NCBI GenBank assembly: GCA_030844895.1
Contig: CM061227.1
Location: 112,513,603 to 112,577,602, forward strand
Source of the DNA: Ambrosia x helenae
Lineage: Eukaryota; Streptophyta; Magnoliopsida; Asterales; Asteraceae
DNA length: 64,000 nt
Reading direction: 5' to 3'
Part shown: one piece after another, positions 12,782-23,262 of the stretch
How the letters are laid out: each line of letters starts with the position of its first letter
Numbering within the stretch: position 1 is the first letter of the stretch
Made by a program: the position numbers and the translations under genes
The notes under the pieces: model-generated
Told to the model about the DNA's origin: nothing
The model's input: the letters and a program-made list of their open reading frames with translations, nothing else
Database searches by the model: none

Positions 12782-14155
12782 GTCTCCCCTACTTTAGAAA
12801 ATTTCGTCTCGAAATTACTTCAAGTGAAGGTTTCTGGTTGTGGAATATATGAGTATGTTATCGATGAAAAACGCTTACGTATTGGTTCAAGAAATGTTTA
12901 CAACCTCGATTCATAAGATTCCTAAATACGGGTATAAAATCTACAGAAAATTTATAATCGTTTAGGTTCAACGTGCAATTATGGAGCATAGATTTTTTTT
13001 TTTTTTTTAAATAATAAGATTGCCATTGGCAACCTCCACAGTAAAAAGATGGATAAAGTGAGGACAAGTAAGAACAGGCAAAGGTTCAAATTCTAACGAG
13101 ATAAAACTCCTATTCGTACCGGTATTAACAAAATTGAAGCATATAAGTTAGTAATAAGAAAGGTACCATTGACAATGTCGTTGGCAGCTTGATCATGGTT
13201 AGCATTGATGTTGTAAGCACGACCACGAGCTGGAGCTGCTTGAATTGCTGGAACTGCCGGGGCTGCTGGGTTTTGTTGACGGGCCTGGATAAAAGCCGTA
13301 AGGTGAGGGCATCTATTTTGCATATGGTCAGGATCACCACAAGCGTAACAAACTCTGGGTTGACCAGTTCTCTGGTTTTGGGTATTGATTCCACGACAAT
13401 GTGAAGCAGTGTGACCCAGTCGACCACACGTGTCACACTTCCAGCAGGGTCGGTTGGTAGGGTGGTGAGAGTTGCATGTGGTGCACTTAGGGTGCACACC
13501 TGCGTAGTTCCCTTGAACCTTTTGAGTTTGGGGTGCAGCAGGTGGGTTTGCAACAGGAACCTGGTTAAGAGGTGCGACAACAGCATAGTTTTGGTTTCCA
13601 CCTTTTCGTTTCTTATTGGAACTAGAGGCAGAGGCAGAGTTTTCTTGGGAAGGTTCAGTGATAGCAGGGTTTGAAGTGGTTTCAGTAGGCCTTTTAGTAC
13701 CTTTACGAGTTAGAGTACCATCCTTGACATGCTTGTCAGTAAGAGATGTTGCGAGACGAATGGCATCCTCTACAGTAGCAGGCTTGCTTCCCATAACCGA
13801 ATCATGGATCTGAGGTGGCAGTCCCTCAATATACTTCTCAATAGCCAAGGATACCGGGGTTACCATACGAGGAATCAGTAAGCTTAACTCGTGGTAACGG
13901 TTGTTGTAGGGAACATTGTTTCCACTATCCTGCTTGAGGTGATAGAACTCATCCTCCAATTTCTTCATCTCACTACGAGGACAGAACTCAGTAGTCATGG
14001 CGATTTTGAAATCATCCCAAGACATAGCTAAAGCAGCTTCCGTCCCTCGAGCATGTTTTTCACCATTCCACCAAGTGAGCGCTCTCTTTTGAAGAACACC
14101 CGTGGCATGACGAACACGTAGGTTGTCTGGACAGTCGCTATTAATGAACGTATTC
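12782..14155 (-). pseudogene. Chromovirus gag (copy 2), 5'-deleted, with protease remnant
   Basis: Reading runs from 14155 down to 13093 without interruption, from NTFINSD through TWWNGEKHARGTEAAL and both Cys-rich motifs to NGTFLITNLYASIL. It lacks the start codon and about the first 110 residues, because a deletion joins gag directly to an LTR at 14153-14156. It keeps the G-run base missing from copy 1, so gag runs in phase into the protease. The low-coordinate part (12858-13067) reads LNLNDYKFSVDFIPV, a protease tail, and then unrelated 3' sequence. The same pol deletion is present in both copies, so it predates their duplication. Confidence 0.8.
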
Positions 14156-14769
14156 AACCCATTGAAGAGCTTCGACGGTTACATCCTAGAACCGAGTCAT
14201 TACACACTTTAAAACATGTTTAAAACCCAATTGATGGCTGGAAACTTATTATAATGGTTGGAGAAACGTAAACCCACAATTAATTTATGTTAAAACGCAA
14301 TAAAGATCAAGAAAATAAGCTCGCCAGAGATTCGCCGGACTTTGGCCGGACTTTCGCCGGAAAAACGTGAATAGTAACAGCCCAGTTTTTTTTTTTTTTT
14401 TTTTTTTTTTGAAACATGACAATTTTGGTCCCTCAAGTTAGTTTGGTTAGTTTAGTCCCTTGATTTCTTATAAAACTTAACCAAAGATAATATTTTTTTT
14501 TAACCAAACCTTTTAAAACTTTAAAACTATATATTTTTTTTCTCTTTTATAAACTCGACATAATATTATCAAGTTTTTATCTTTTTCATCGTAAACCTTG
14601 ATGTTTTCCAACATCCCTCGACTAATTTATTTAAAGTTTTATAATAAAACGTATATAAATAAGATTTAACGAATAACTCAACTTAAGTTTTATTTAAAAA
14701 TTTCAAAAGATCGTAACACAAGGACTGAAATGAAATTTCGATAAAGTTATAAAACGCGCAAATGTTACA
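14153..14769 (-). repeat. Chromovirus LTR copy 3, truncated
   Basis: It matches the last ~615 bp (plus-strand sense) of the other two LTRs and ends GTTACA at 14769 next to GGAAC. Its inner end joins gag with the shared bases TTC, a microhomology junction. Confidence 0.9.
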
Positions 14770-14774
14770 GGAAC

Positions 14775-15440
14775 AGTCGGGAGAAGGTCAACCAGACTGA
14801 CCTTTTCTTTTTGTTCTGTTTGATTATGCGGCAGCCGTGCAACCTAGCCGCGTCCCTGGTCGACTACTTTAAGTGCTGCCACCTGCGCCAGGCTCGCGCA
14901 CATCTCTTTGGTGGGGCGTTCATCACTTACATCGCGCGTCATCTGGGGCTCTCGCCAGATACCGACCATCACTTGCTGCCCTCGATCCCATCGGTAGAGC
15001 TGGGTGAGGCCAATGCCCGGAGCATGGGGATCCTCTTCGAGGTCTCGAAGGGTGTGCATCGCTTCCGGGCTATCGGAACCAGGAGGGCTTTTGCGCCGGC
15101 CCCCCTTCCTACTTTCCAGGATGTACCGCCCTACGTTGAGGTGCGTCCGGGAGAGCCTCTCCTGGTAGAGATGGCGGTCAGGACGACGAGGCTGACGACG
15201 ATGACCCCCCCACCTCCTCCGCCGCCACCACAGCAGCAGTACCCCCGTCATATTTATGATGACCACACTCCTGCTGCGCGTTTCGTGGCAGAGGACATGG
15301 ATCGCCGCATCGATGAGCTCCGGGAGGTTCAGGAGTGGACGGTCGACGCGATGCAGGCGATGGCGAGGCATTGGCAGGTAGAGTTACGCCCACCACCACA
15401 CCGTGGACCAGCACAGGGGGCCCCACCACCACCGCCGTAG
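14775..15440 (+). pseudogene. ATHILA ORF-1-like gene, 3' part of exon 2
   Basis: Directly after the target duplication the frame resumes SREKVNQTDLFFLFCLIMRQ, then PCNLAASLVDYF and HLFGGAFITYIARHLGLSP, typical of the conserved half of ATHILA ORF-1 proteins. A proline-rich stretch (TPPPPPPPPQQQ) and a predicted helical tail (DMDRRIDELREVQEWTV) precede the stop at 15438-15440. G+C content is clearly higher than in the flanks. Codon phase matches the 5' half ending at 5172 exactly. It may encode a retroelement capsid-like or accessory protein; I do not assign a function. Confidence 0.65.
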
Positions 15441-15670
15441 TAGACTCATTTTACTTGTATTTTTTTTTATGATGTGTATGGACAAACTTATTACCCTTAT
15501 TATTATTATGCATTTTGATCGTTTGTTTATATATATATGTTGTGTGTTTTGAATGTTTAATTGTCTAATAAATACTAAACCCATAAATAATAAACGAACT
15601 AAAACCAAATTATAAATTGCAAGCCAGTAAAACCAATGAGATCCAAACAGTAAACATTCGATTATAAACG

Positions 15671-16040
15671 TTAGTAGACATTATTACCATGTTGACTAGT
15701 TGGTTCAGAAGCACTGCAATCATCATCATGATCATCAACAACAATAACTTCATTATCATCATCAACATCACACTGAATAATCCCTGGTTCTCTGTTCCGC
15801 TTTCGAGAACCGAACAACCCTTGATTGGTTTCATTAAAACATAAACACACGATCATCAAACATAATATCAGTCATCATAACAATGTTACAGCAAAAATAA
15901 ATGTGTTGGAAAATAAAAACAAAAATATATATATGTGACCAGTTTATGCATGATAAAGTAGTAATATTACTTTGAGCATAAAGTAGTGTTTGAAGCCGAG
16001 TTCGTTTGGCCACAGGTACAGAAAGATTATAAATGTTCAT
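15671..16040 (-). other. Possible captured two-exon gene fragment
   Basis: On the minus strand an ATG at 16040 gives MNIYNLSVPVAKRTRLQTLL, then a GT...AG intron (15970-15820, 151 bp) leads in phase to RLFGSRKRNREPGIIQCD and an acidic tail (DVDDDNEVIVVDDHDDD) ending at 15671. The 72-residue product is basic then acidic and I do not recognise it. The exon start (bases 15995-16040) recurs at 52462-52500 and partly at 53810-53845 inside a related mobile element, which suggests captured gene sequence. Splicing is inferred from signals only. Confidence 0.3.
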
Positions 16041-16329
16041 TGTGTTGTAAGGAACAATCAAACAAGACAAGGGTTTTAGTTTATATTTTGTAACAGAGAA
16101 GATGAATGGTTAGAGAGAAACAGAGAAACGTGTAGATACCAAAATATGCCCCTGTTTTTGGTATAAATGAAGTGACCAAATGTGTTCGTTTAGAGAGAGA
16201 GCGAGGAGACAGAGGGTATAAATACCAAAGTAGGCCTAAAAATCCTAGGAATTACAAATGTGCCCCTGTTTTTTTAAACTAATACTAAAAAAAAGGTTAA
16301 AGTTGAGATTACTTGATTAATTGTAGTTT

Positions 16330-16772
16330 GATTATGGTTATTACGTTGTTTTTTAAATTTTAAAAAATTACAATAGATAAAGACCCTAAATCAATAAAAA
16401 AGATTTAAAAAAAAAAACACGGGTTATTTCGGTGTTTTTAAAATTTTTAAATTTAAAAAAATTACAATAGATAAAAACGCTAAATAGATAAAAAAGTTAA
16501 AAACAAAAAAAACACTTAAAAAAAAAACACTTCAAAACAAACAAAAAAAACAAAAAAAATCCAAACAAAACCTTCCCAACATCAAAATGTCCAGATTCAT
16601 CCCCCCTGTTGCCAAGCACCTCGCTTTGACCAAAGCGAGGCGCTTGGCATCCCTTTTTTTCAAACTCCCATGCAACCTCGTACTGATTTGTAATTAATGT
16701 GGCCGAAGCGCCTCGCTTATGCCTAAGCGAGGCGCTTCGGAGGGGGGTTAAAATAGAAGTTGAGGGGGTGCC
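16330..16772. mobile_element. Right terminus of a palindrome-pair TIR element
   Basis: The end TTAAAATAGAAGTTGAGGGGG at 16748-16768 followed by TGCC matches the inverted ends of the 49046-56301 element. It is preceded by two GC-rich palindromes (16611-16648, 16703-16740) and by A+T-rich sequence resembling 56010-56130. I could not find the left end or a target duplication. Confidence 0.55.
16611..16740. repeat. Pair of GC-rich palindromes
   Basis: Two near-perfect palindromes, 16611-16648 and 16703-16740, share the core GCGCCTCGCTT...AAGCGAGGCGC. Each could form a hairpin of about 15-18 bp. A TGCAACCTCGTACTGA phrase sits between them, as in the other pairs in this window. Confidence 0.85.
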
Positions 16773-16794
16773 AATAGACAGTTTATCTTAAACC

Positions 16795-16825
16795 GTCCCG
16801 CAGCAACGCGCGGGTTTCCCACTAG
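16795..16825 (+). mobile_element. Helitron 3' terminus
   Basis: A short hairpin (CCCGC...GCGGG, loop about 8 bases) lies 11 bp before CTAG at 16822-16825, followed by T. This is the standard Helitron 3' end. The 5' end was not found, so extent is unknown; 15.4-16.8 kb may lie inside it. Confidence 0.65.
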
Positions 16826-16984
16826 TATTGTATTGTAATTGAATGATGTATATACTATTTTGTGTGAGTTTTATTTTATTTAGACATATATCATGGTTTG
16901 AACTAGGGGTTAAAAGGGTGTGCTAACCACTCCTCACTAAAATTGATCTATTATTTAGTTACCCTTTTTGTAAAATCTAAGCTT

Positions 16985-18560
16985 TTGTTAAAGGGGAGAG
17001 ATAATATACAAAGCTTCTTAACGTAAAAGTAATCTCAGCCATTAAATTAACAAGATGTCTGGATGCAGATTAAAAACCCTAATCATACTTGGGTTAAACT
17101 AAACCAATGATAAATTATAAAAAACGTCTATTTTTTTCAAATCGTAACAACAAAAATCAACCGAAACAAAATTTTTCAACAATTGAAAATCAATTAAACC
17201 AATCTGAATGATTACACAATCACAATAACAAAAAAAAACATTTGATTACAATGAACGAAACGAAAAAAATTATAAAAACAGAGATTTACACTGGAACGAT
17301 TTAATCATACGAAAAACATACAAATATGAATAAACGCTCGTAATAGTTGTCAAATACTTTCGATTTTGTTTCAATAAGTATGATTAACCATAAAAATTAG
17401 GAAAAAAAAGTTGCAGAGGAAGAAGATGAAGTTGGTGAAAACAAAGTCTTTTAAACGCACTAACAAAATTTAAACGCACTCATTGTACAAATTTAAACGC
17501 ACATACAAAAATCTAAACGCACTCATTAAAAAGTTTAGAAGCACTCACTAAAAGTTTGGAAGCACTCATTGAAAATTTAGAAGCACCCATTAAAAAGTTT
17601 GGAAGCACTCATTGAAAATTTAGAATCACTCATTAAAAAGTTTGGAAGCACTCATTAAAAAGTTTGGAAGCACTCATTGAAAATTTGGACGCACTCATTA
17701 AAAAGTTTGGAAGCAATCATTGAAAATTTGGACACACTCATTGAAAATTTGGACGCACTCATTAAAAAGTTTGAAAGCACTCATTGAAAATTTAGACGCA
17801 CTCATTAAAAAAATTTGAATTCACTCATTTAAAATTGGACGCACCTTTAAAATGGAGTCTAAATCTTGTTTCTTTTTAGACGCACCTTCACATGACAACA
17901 TGCCATAGAGATTTCATAAAGCAAAACTTTTATCATACTTATCTTCACACACATTTGATGTAAGAGACAATTACTCATCTTCACATACATCAGTTGGACC
18001 AAAGACACCGTCAGTTGTACCAGAGACGCCCATGGTGGACTCATATGTTCCGATGGTTAGATACGGTAATTCTGTCTCGGATCCCCAGCTCAAATTTTCT
18101 TCATCGCCCGACCCTAAGCCTTGTGGTATGTTGTTTGACTTGTTCTTGTTACACTGTTTGTGTTTGGGCGTTTGATTCTGTTAGTAATCTAGGTTCTGAT
18201 TGATGGGAGTATACGGTATTGTTTGGTTCATGATTTGAAATTTTTGAATATTGCCGAGGAATTAAAGAAATTGAAATGGATTCTTGTTATGGGTTTTGAT
18301 TTTTATTTTGGAATGTAACTTTGTGAAGTGTCCGTGTTGCGTCTTATTGAGTTCCTTGCGTGGTGGTGGTGGTCGGATCTCGATCGTTTGTTTCAAAGGA
18401 GGATGGGTTAGGTTTATGTTATGAAAGTTTAGAACAGGGAAGAGGAAAATAGGTTTAATTGTGGTTTAACTGTGGTTAGGTTAAATTGACAGGTGGCAAA
18501 TTCTAGTAGCTTCCTACATTTCTCACGTTAAGAAACTTTGTACCCTATACTTTCTCTTTA
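16985..18560. mobile_element. Possible TIR element containing tandem repeats and a gene fragment
   Basis: TACAAAGCTTCTTAACGT near 17008-17025 recurs inverted as ACGTTAAGAAACTTTGTA near 18526-18543, with similar purine-rich bases outside each. No target duplication was identified. Inside lie the 17452-17850 array and an exon-like stretch near 17990-18125 (VPETPMVDSYVPMVRYGN) followed by a GTATGT donor. Confidence 0.3.
17452..17850. repeat. Tandem array of a 22-23 bp unit
   Basis: About 16 imperfect units of the form GCACTCATTAAAAAGTTTGGA, alternating AAAAAGTTTGGAAG with GAAAATTTGGACG, so a 45-bp double unit is visible in the centre. Confidence 0.85.
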
Positions 18561-18566
18561 TTAAAA

Positions 18567-18636
18567 AAGGATAAATTTGATTTCTAGTTGTGGTTATTAA
18601 AAAGGATAAATTTGATTTCTAGTTGTGGTTGAAAGA
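18567..18636. repeat. Short direct duplication
   Basis: Two back-to-back copies of about 34 bp carrying AAAGGATAAATTTGATTTCT and AGTTGTGGTT. Confidence 0.7.
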
Positions 18637-18780
18637 GAAGATAAGGGTCTCGCCCCTCAACTTTGTGGTGGTGTAGCATGGAAGTGAAGCATGGGACTTG
18701 GACTGAAAAGTCTAAACTTCGATTCTTGACTTCGTCTGGGTTTTACTGATTCTTCACTGTTATTTATTCGAGCGGGTGGG

Positions 18781-18945
18781 GTCAAGTTTTTCACCGGATC
18801 TAGTGACTAGTTGGGTTCTGGCTACCCAACGCTAGTTGCGGGCTGACACTTAAAACGTCTCTTCACCCATGGGCGTATGGGTGCTTGCACAATGGTAGGT
18901 GCCCTAGATAGCCGGGACATCAATTTGTTGGCCATTAAAAAAAAG
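18781..18945 (+). repeat. SINE-like sequence with A-tail
   Basis: It ends TGTTGGCCATTAAAAAAAAG, matching in style the tail of the SINE at 42426-42571 (TTCGGCTATTAAAA). The 5' end and target duplication are not clear. Confidence 0.35.
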
Positions 18946-19414
18946 ATAGGGACATCATCCAATTGGTTTGAAACCTAAATCCGTGTAGAAACACAGGAGC
19001 ACCCACATCAATTGGTTTGAAACTCTCATCGTTTGACATGGAGTTCGTGGAATTGGAAGCCCCCACGATGTGGAGCTCATCTTCTTGCTTGTGTTGTTCG
19101 AGATAGATGGGGAGTGGGAGTGTGTGTGGGGGGGGGGGGGAGGGAGCAAGAAAAAAAGAGAGGAAGGTAACGTAAAAACAATTAGAGCGTTCACATACCA
19201 TCTTCATTAACCATATTACACTAAAAAACACTACATTTTCAATCAAATAATACTTTTTATACTTTTACCATTGCTTTTTTTTTCGTCCACTCATAACCAC
19301 ATTAAAAAACCAGTAGATGATAAATAAGTGAACAATGTCCCCACAACCCATCTTGAACCACACCCTCTGGTTCACCTTCCTCCCTTCAACGGATCTTTTT
19401 CAAATTTTGAATCC

Positions 19415-19612
19415 CGTTCGACCCTCTGTGTTCTCCATTCGCCCCTTTTGTCTCCTTCATTCGACCCCTTTCTCCGTTCGAGCTTTCCGATCATTTTCAT
19501 TCGCCCCCCTGTCTCCCTCTTTCGACCACCCGTTTCCGATCATTTTCATTCGACCCTCTGTGTTCTTCATTCGCCCTTTTGTCTCCTTCTTTCGACTACC
19601 CGTTTTCGTTCA
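19415..19612. repeat. Imperfect direct duplication
   Basis: TTCGACCCTCTGTGTTCT and the following CATTCGCCC...TTTTGTCTCC stretch occur twice, about 130 bp apart, with a shared CCGATCATTTTCATTCG phrase between. Confidence 0.65.
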
Positions 19613-19726
19613 AAACACTTTACCGGGTTCATGGGTTGTAGAGAAGAATGAAAATAAAATTATTTTATTTTTAAGGGTTGTTTTCAAATGTCAATTAGTT
19701 TTCCTATTTACTAAAGTGTGTGATTA

Positions 19727-19727
<1 letters not shown>

Positions 19728-19775
<48 letters not shown>
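19728..19775. repeat. (ATA)n microsatellite
   Basis: About 16 perfect AAT repeats lie immediately upstream of the non-LTR retrotransposon's 5' region. Confidence 0.9.
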
Positions 19776-20014
19776 GATATTAAAGCCTCCCTCTTGTACG
19801 CCTCTTCGTCTGCGCCGTCAGACGAGACCTGATGACGTAAAAAAAAGGCAGCTGCAGTTGGCGGGTAGGAGGTGAGCAATTTTTTGTTGCTCCCCTCCAA
19901 ACTCCTCTGTTCTTGCGGGGTGTGGTTTATGCCCGCATTATTTTCACCCGACTTGTCTCGAGTTGGAGTTTCTTATTTTTCTTGCCTGTTATTGTATTTG
20001 GCGTTTGCGTGCAT

Positions 20015-21067
20015 ATGGCTCCTAATAAAAGGGACCGAAATGTTAAAAAAGGAGTTTATGGCCCTGGTTCGAGTAGTGGTTTGAGAACATGCCCCTTTAA
20101 GCATTTCTATGAGTGTAAAGATGGTAAAACTGGGTCTTCAGGGTTTCTACGCCTTCTAGAGCACATGCAGAGTTTGCATTTCAAGACAGAAAAAAGGAGG
20201 GCGTCTTTGCAAGATGCAATCTCCCAAGACTTGGACCTTTTCATGGATGTTGGGGGCGCCCTTAGGGATGGGGCTAAATGGCTATGTGGGAGGTGCATGA
20301 TGATGCATGCTCTCAGCAAAAGGTGCATTCACAGTGCTGATGACATCCTCTCATTCTCTGTGGATACGGGAGATGTGGAAGATTTCATTGTTGGGATCCA
20401 GAAACCTCGTCACGTGACTATGGACATGGAACCTGGTCCTTCAGGAGGTGTGGTCGGGGATATATCCCTCTTAGAAAAGGTTTTCTCATTGCCCATTCAA
20501 ACTGTCAAGAGCATCCCCCCAAGCTGTCGATTGGCGTTTGTCCAGGCCTTGACAGGTGCCTTACGCAAAGTGGTGGCTTCACCAGGCTCCGTTGAAAGTT
20601 GGGTCAAACTGCTTTTATTGCCACGGTGTACCCTGCGGGTGGTCAAACCGTCCACTAGGCAGGAGCGAAGGTCTGGGAATAGGAAATCATTGCAGTGTTG
20701 CAGCATCCTGCAATCGCTTTCGTTGTGGAAAGACGGTTCTGGGTTAGCAGATCTGGTTCCTTCTCTCTTCGATTGCGCGGGGGGTGTTTCTTTTATCAAG
20801 GAGGAAGCAGGGAGAAGTGAGGCTACTGAAAAGAGCCCCAATGTCAAACAGTGCCTCCGGAAAGTACGGGACGGTCATTTCACATCTGCTGTCAAGGTGT
20901 TGTGCTCTAGTGGGGTTGCTCCATTTGGGGATTCTACCATGAAAGCCCTCATTGATAAACATCCGGTGTTGCCTCCCCCGTCCTTGCCCTCTAACTCCGA
21001 CATCATGCCCGCGCTTGTTGTGGATGAGGACTGTGTGCTACGATGCATCCGATCTTTCCTAAAGGGA
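20015..21067 (+). pseudogene. Non-LTR retrotransposon, N-terminal zinc-finger region
   Basis: The likely start is the ATG at 20015 (MAPNKRDRNVKKGVYG), although the frame is open from 19913. Near residue 25 a Cys2His2-like module appears (CPFKHFYEC ... LEHMQSLH), then a second Cys cluster (CGRCMMMHALSKRC). These would bind nucleic acid. The region between about residues 130 and 350 has no motif I recognise but reads smoothly (FVQALTGALRKVVASPGS, CLRKVRDGHFTSAVKVL). It ends at CIRSFLKG, where one missing base near 21067 throws the frame off; the protein continues in another frame with TSCWRDGLRAQHLL. Confidence 0.7.
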
Positions 21068-22455
21068 CTTCATGCTGGAGGGACGGTTTGAGGGCCCAGC
21101 ATCTGCTGGACGCCCTTAGCGGAGAGGGGTCTGTGGCTTCCACGGGTTTGCTCTCAGCTATTACTGAAGTCGTCAACTTATGGCTAGGGGGGTTATGTCC
21201 CAGGGTGCTTGCTGAATTTATTGCTTCGGCCCCCCTTACCCCTCTTTTGAAACCTGATAACGGGATCCGACCCATTGCAATAGGGGCCATTTGGCGTAGA
21301 CTGGTATCTAAAGTGGCTATGAGGAAGGTTGGTAAAGAAATGGCTAAGTATCTGGGGGACTTCCAATTTGGGGTGGGGACTCCTAATGGGGCAGAGGCGG
21401 TGCTCCACAGTGCGAACAGGTTCCTTAACTCCTTCCATGAAGACGGTTCTTTGGCTATGCTCACTGTGGATTTTTCAAACGCGTTCAACATGATCGACCG
21501 CACTGCCCTTCTTCGAGAAGTTCTTCAGCATTGCCCGTCTATCTATTTGTGGGTCCAGTTCTTATATGCCCAGCCAGCTAGGTTGTATTTTGGTAATGAT
21601 TGCATCGGGGCCACTACAGGAGTTCAGCAAGGGGACCCTTTAGGTCCCCTCCTTTTTGCCTTGGCATTACACCCTATGGTTCTCCGGGTGCAAGAAAATT
21701 GTAACCTCCCCTTTCATGCATGGTACCTTGATGATGGGACAATTATCGGTGATGCCACCGATGTTGCGAATGCTTTAGACATCATCCGGAAGGAGGGGCC
21801 ATCCCTGGGGCTTCAACTGAATATTAAGAAAACTGAGGTTTTTTGGCCGTCTTGTAATGGGGTGAAACGTAGGGACGGGCTTTTCCCCAGTGGGATTGGC
21901 AGGCCAGAAAAGGGGGTGAAGCTCCTTGGAGGGGCTGTTAGTCGGGACTCTTACTTTATACAGGAATTGGCAGGGCGAAGAGCCTCGCGCGCTGTTGATC
22001 TTATGAAACTTTTGCCGTGCCTTAGGGATCCCCAGAGTGAACTCCTCTTGCTCAGATCTTGTATGGGGGTCGCTAAGTTGCTTTTTGGTTTGCGAACCTG
22101 CCAACCCGCCATGATGGATGAAGCGGTATCATGTTTTGACAAGGGTCTGCGGGAAGCTATAGAAGACATAGTGGTATGTGGGGGTCCGTTCTTTGGTGAC
22201 CTACAGTGGCGACTGGCATCCTTGCCGATGCGTCTGGGAGGATTAGGGCTCCTCTCAGCAAAAGATGTTGGGGTGTATGCTTTTGTGGCATCGCGAGCTC
22301 AGTCTTGGAATCTCCAAGACCACATTTTAAGGAATAGTGGGGTTGTCGACACGGACTTGGACTACGTACAGGCCCTCGAAAGGATAAATGACTTTCTCCC
22401 AGGTTTTGATCTTGGCGGTTTTTCTAACAAGGACACCGCCCCCCAAAGCCTCAGA
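21068..22455 (+). pseudogene. Non-LTR retrotransposon reverse transcriptase domain
   Basis: After the frameshift the frame reads DGLRAQHLLDALSGEG. RT motifs are in order: GIRPIAIGAIWRRLVSK, motif A TVDFSNAFNMIDR (about 21464), motif B GVQQGDPLGPLLF (about 21618), motif C YLDD (21724-21735) and LQLNIKKTEVFW. The motif spacing is that of non-LTR elements, not LTR elements or telomerase. It would prime reverse transcription at a nicked target. A one-base insertion near 22455 shifts the frame again. The sequence is unlike the L1 fragments at 31.6 and 58.2 kb. Confidence 0.85.
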
Positions 22456-23262
22456 AAACTTTGGCGAATGCCCTCTTTGGCAAAATCGCACAGAGCCTGG
22501 GTGAAACTTTTGATCTGTCCCCCCGCCAAAAGGCAGTTATTGAATGCTTGCAAAGCCCTCATGCCCAAGATTTCTTGAATGTTATCCCAATCGAAGGTTT
22601 GGGCCAAACCATGTCTGGGGTTGAATACAGGGCAATTCTTAAATATCGTTTGATGATCCCCATGTACCATGAAGATGAAGTCTGTCCGATTTGCCGTAAG
22701 GCATGCTTGGACAAATACGGGGGAACACGCGGTTCACTGTAAGGAGTTGCCTGGTTTCAAATATAGACATGACTGGGTCCGGGACGTTCTTTGGGACATT
22801 TTAAGAAGAGCTGGGATCTCAGCCAAGAGGGAGGCTCCTGTGAATTTCCTCACGGACCCCGCTGACGGGAGATCCACCCTACGTCCAGCAGACCTGCTTG
22901 TCTTTGGGTGGGCCGGGGGGAAACACGCTTGCGTCGACCTAACAGGTGTATCTCCCCTGGTTGGTTTGAGGGATAGTGGTTTTTTAGCAGGGCAAGCGGT
23001 GCGGAAAGCAGAGGTGAAGAAAGTTGAGAAGCATGCTAAAGCTTGCGAGGAGAACCAACACGTTTTCGTTCCCCTGGCATTTGATACCTTTGGCTCTTTG
23101 GCACCGGAAGCCATCAGTTTCCTGACCAGAGTCCAACGGGTTATTCATAGCAGTGTCTCGACTCCGGTGGGACATGGTTTCGTTTTTAGTAGGTTAGGGT
23201 TTGCCGTCCAGAAAGGGGTGGCAGCGCAGCTTGTTGCCCGCTTGCCCGCTATCTTGATGTAA
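22456..23262 (+). pseudogene. Non-LTR retrotransposon Cys/His knuckle and restriction-like endonuclease
   Basis: From 22461 the frame reads NALFGKIAQSLGETFDLSPR, reaching a knuckle CPIC ... HAVHC (22683-22740) across another one-base shift in a G-run near 22722. Beyond it comes RHDWVRDVLWDILRRAG, then a PD-(D/E)XK-like pattern: RPADLLVFGW, ACVDLTGV, and lysines in AEVKKVEKHAK, followed by PLAFDTFGSLAPEA. A Cys/His knuckle between RT and a C-terminal PD-(D/E)XK nuclease is the layout of the R2-like (RLE-type) non-LTR elements. The joined protein would be about 1,080 residues, also R2-like in size. The catalytic residues are inferred by pattern only. Stop at 23260-23262. Confidence 0.65.

Larger units (their letters stand above)
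5173..14769 (-). mobile_element. Chromovirus-derived compound insertion: LTR-int-LTR-int-partial LTR
   Basis: The outer ends are TGTAAC at 5173 and GTTACA at 14769, and both flanks carry the 5-bp target duplication GGAAC (5168-5172 and 14770-14774). Inside are two full LTRs (5173-7701, 10266-12781), two internal regions with gag but no RT, RNase H or integrase, and a third LTR cut to its first ~615 bp. Coding and primer-binding site are on the minus strand. The two full LTRs differ by only about eight substitutions that I could see plus homopolymer length, so it is young. It is a non-autonomous Ty3 element of Tekay/Del-like type by its gag. Confidence 0.85.

Noticed and set aside
14844..15371. 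Long minus-strand frame antisense to the ATHILA-like gene
   Set aside because: It is a shadow of the G+C-rich sense frame; the sense product has the family motifs.
17452..17850. CRISPR-like spaced repeat array
   Set aside because: Units are contiguous and imperfect with no unique spacers, and the DNA is plant nuclear.
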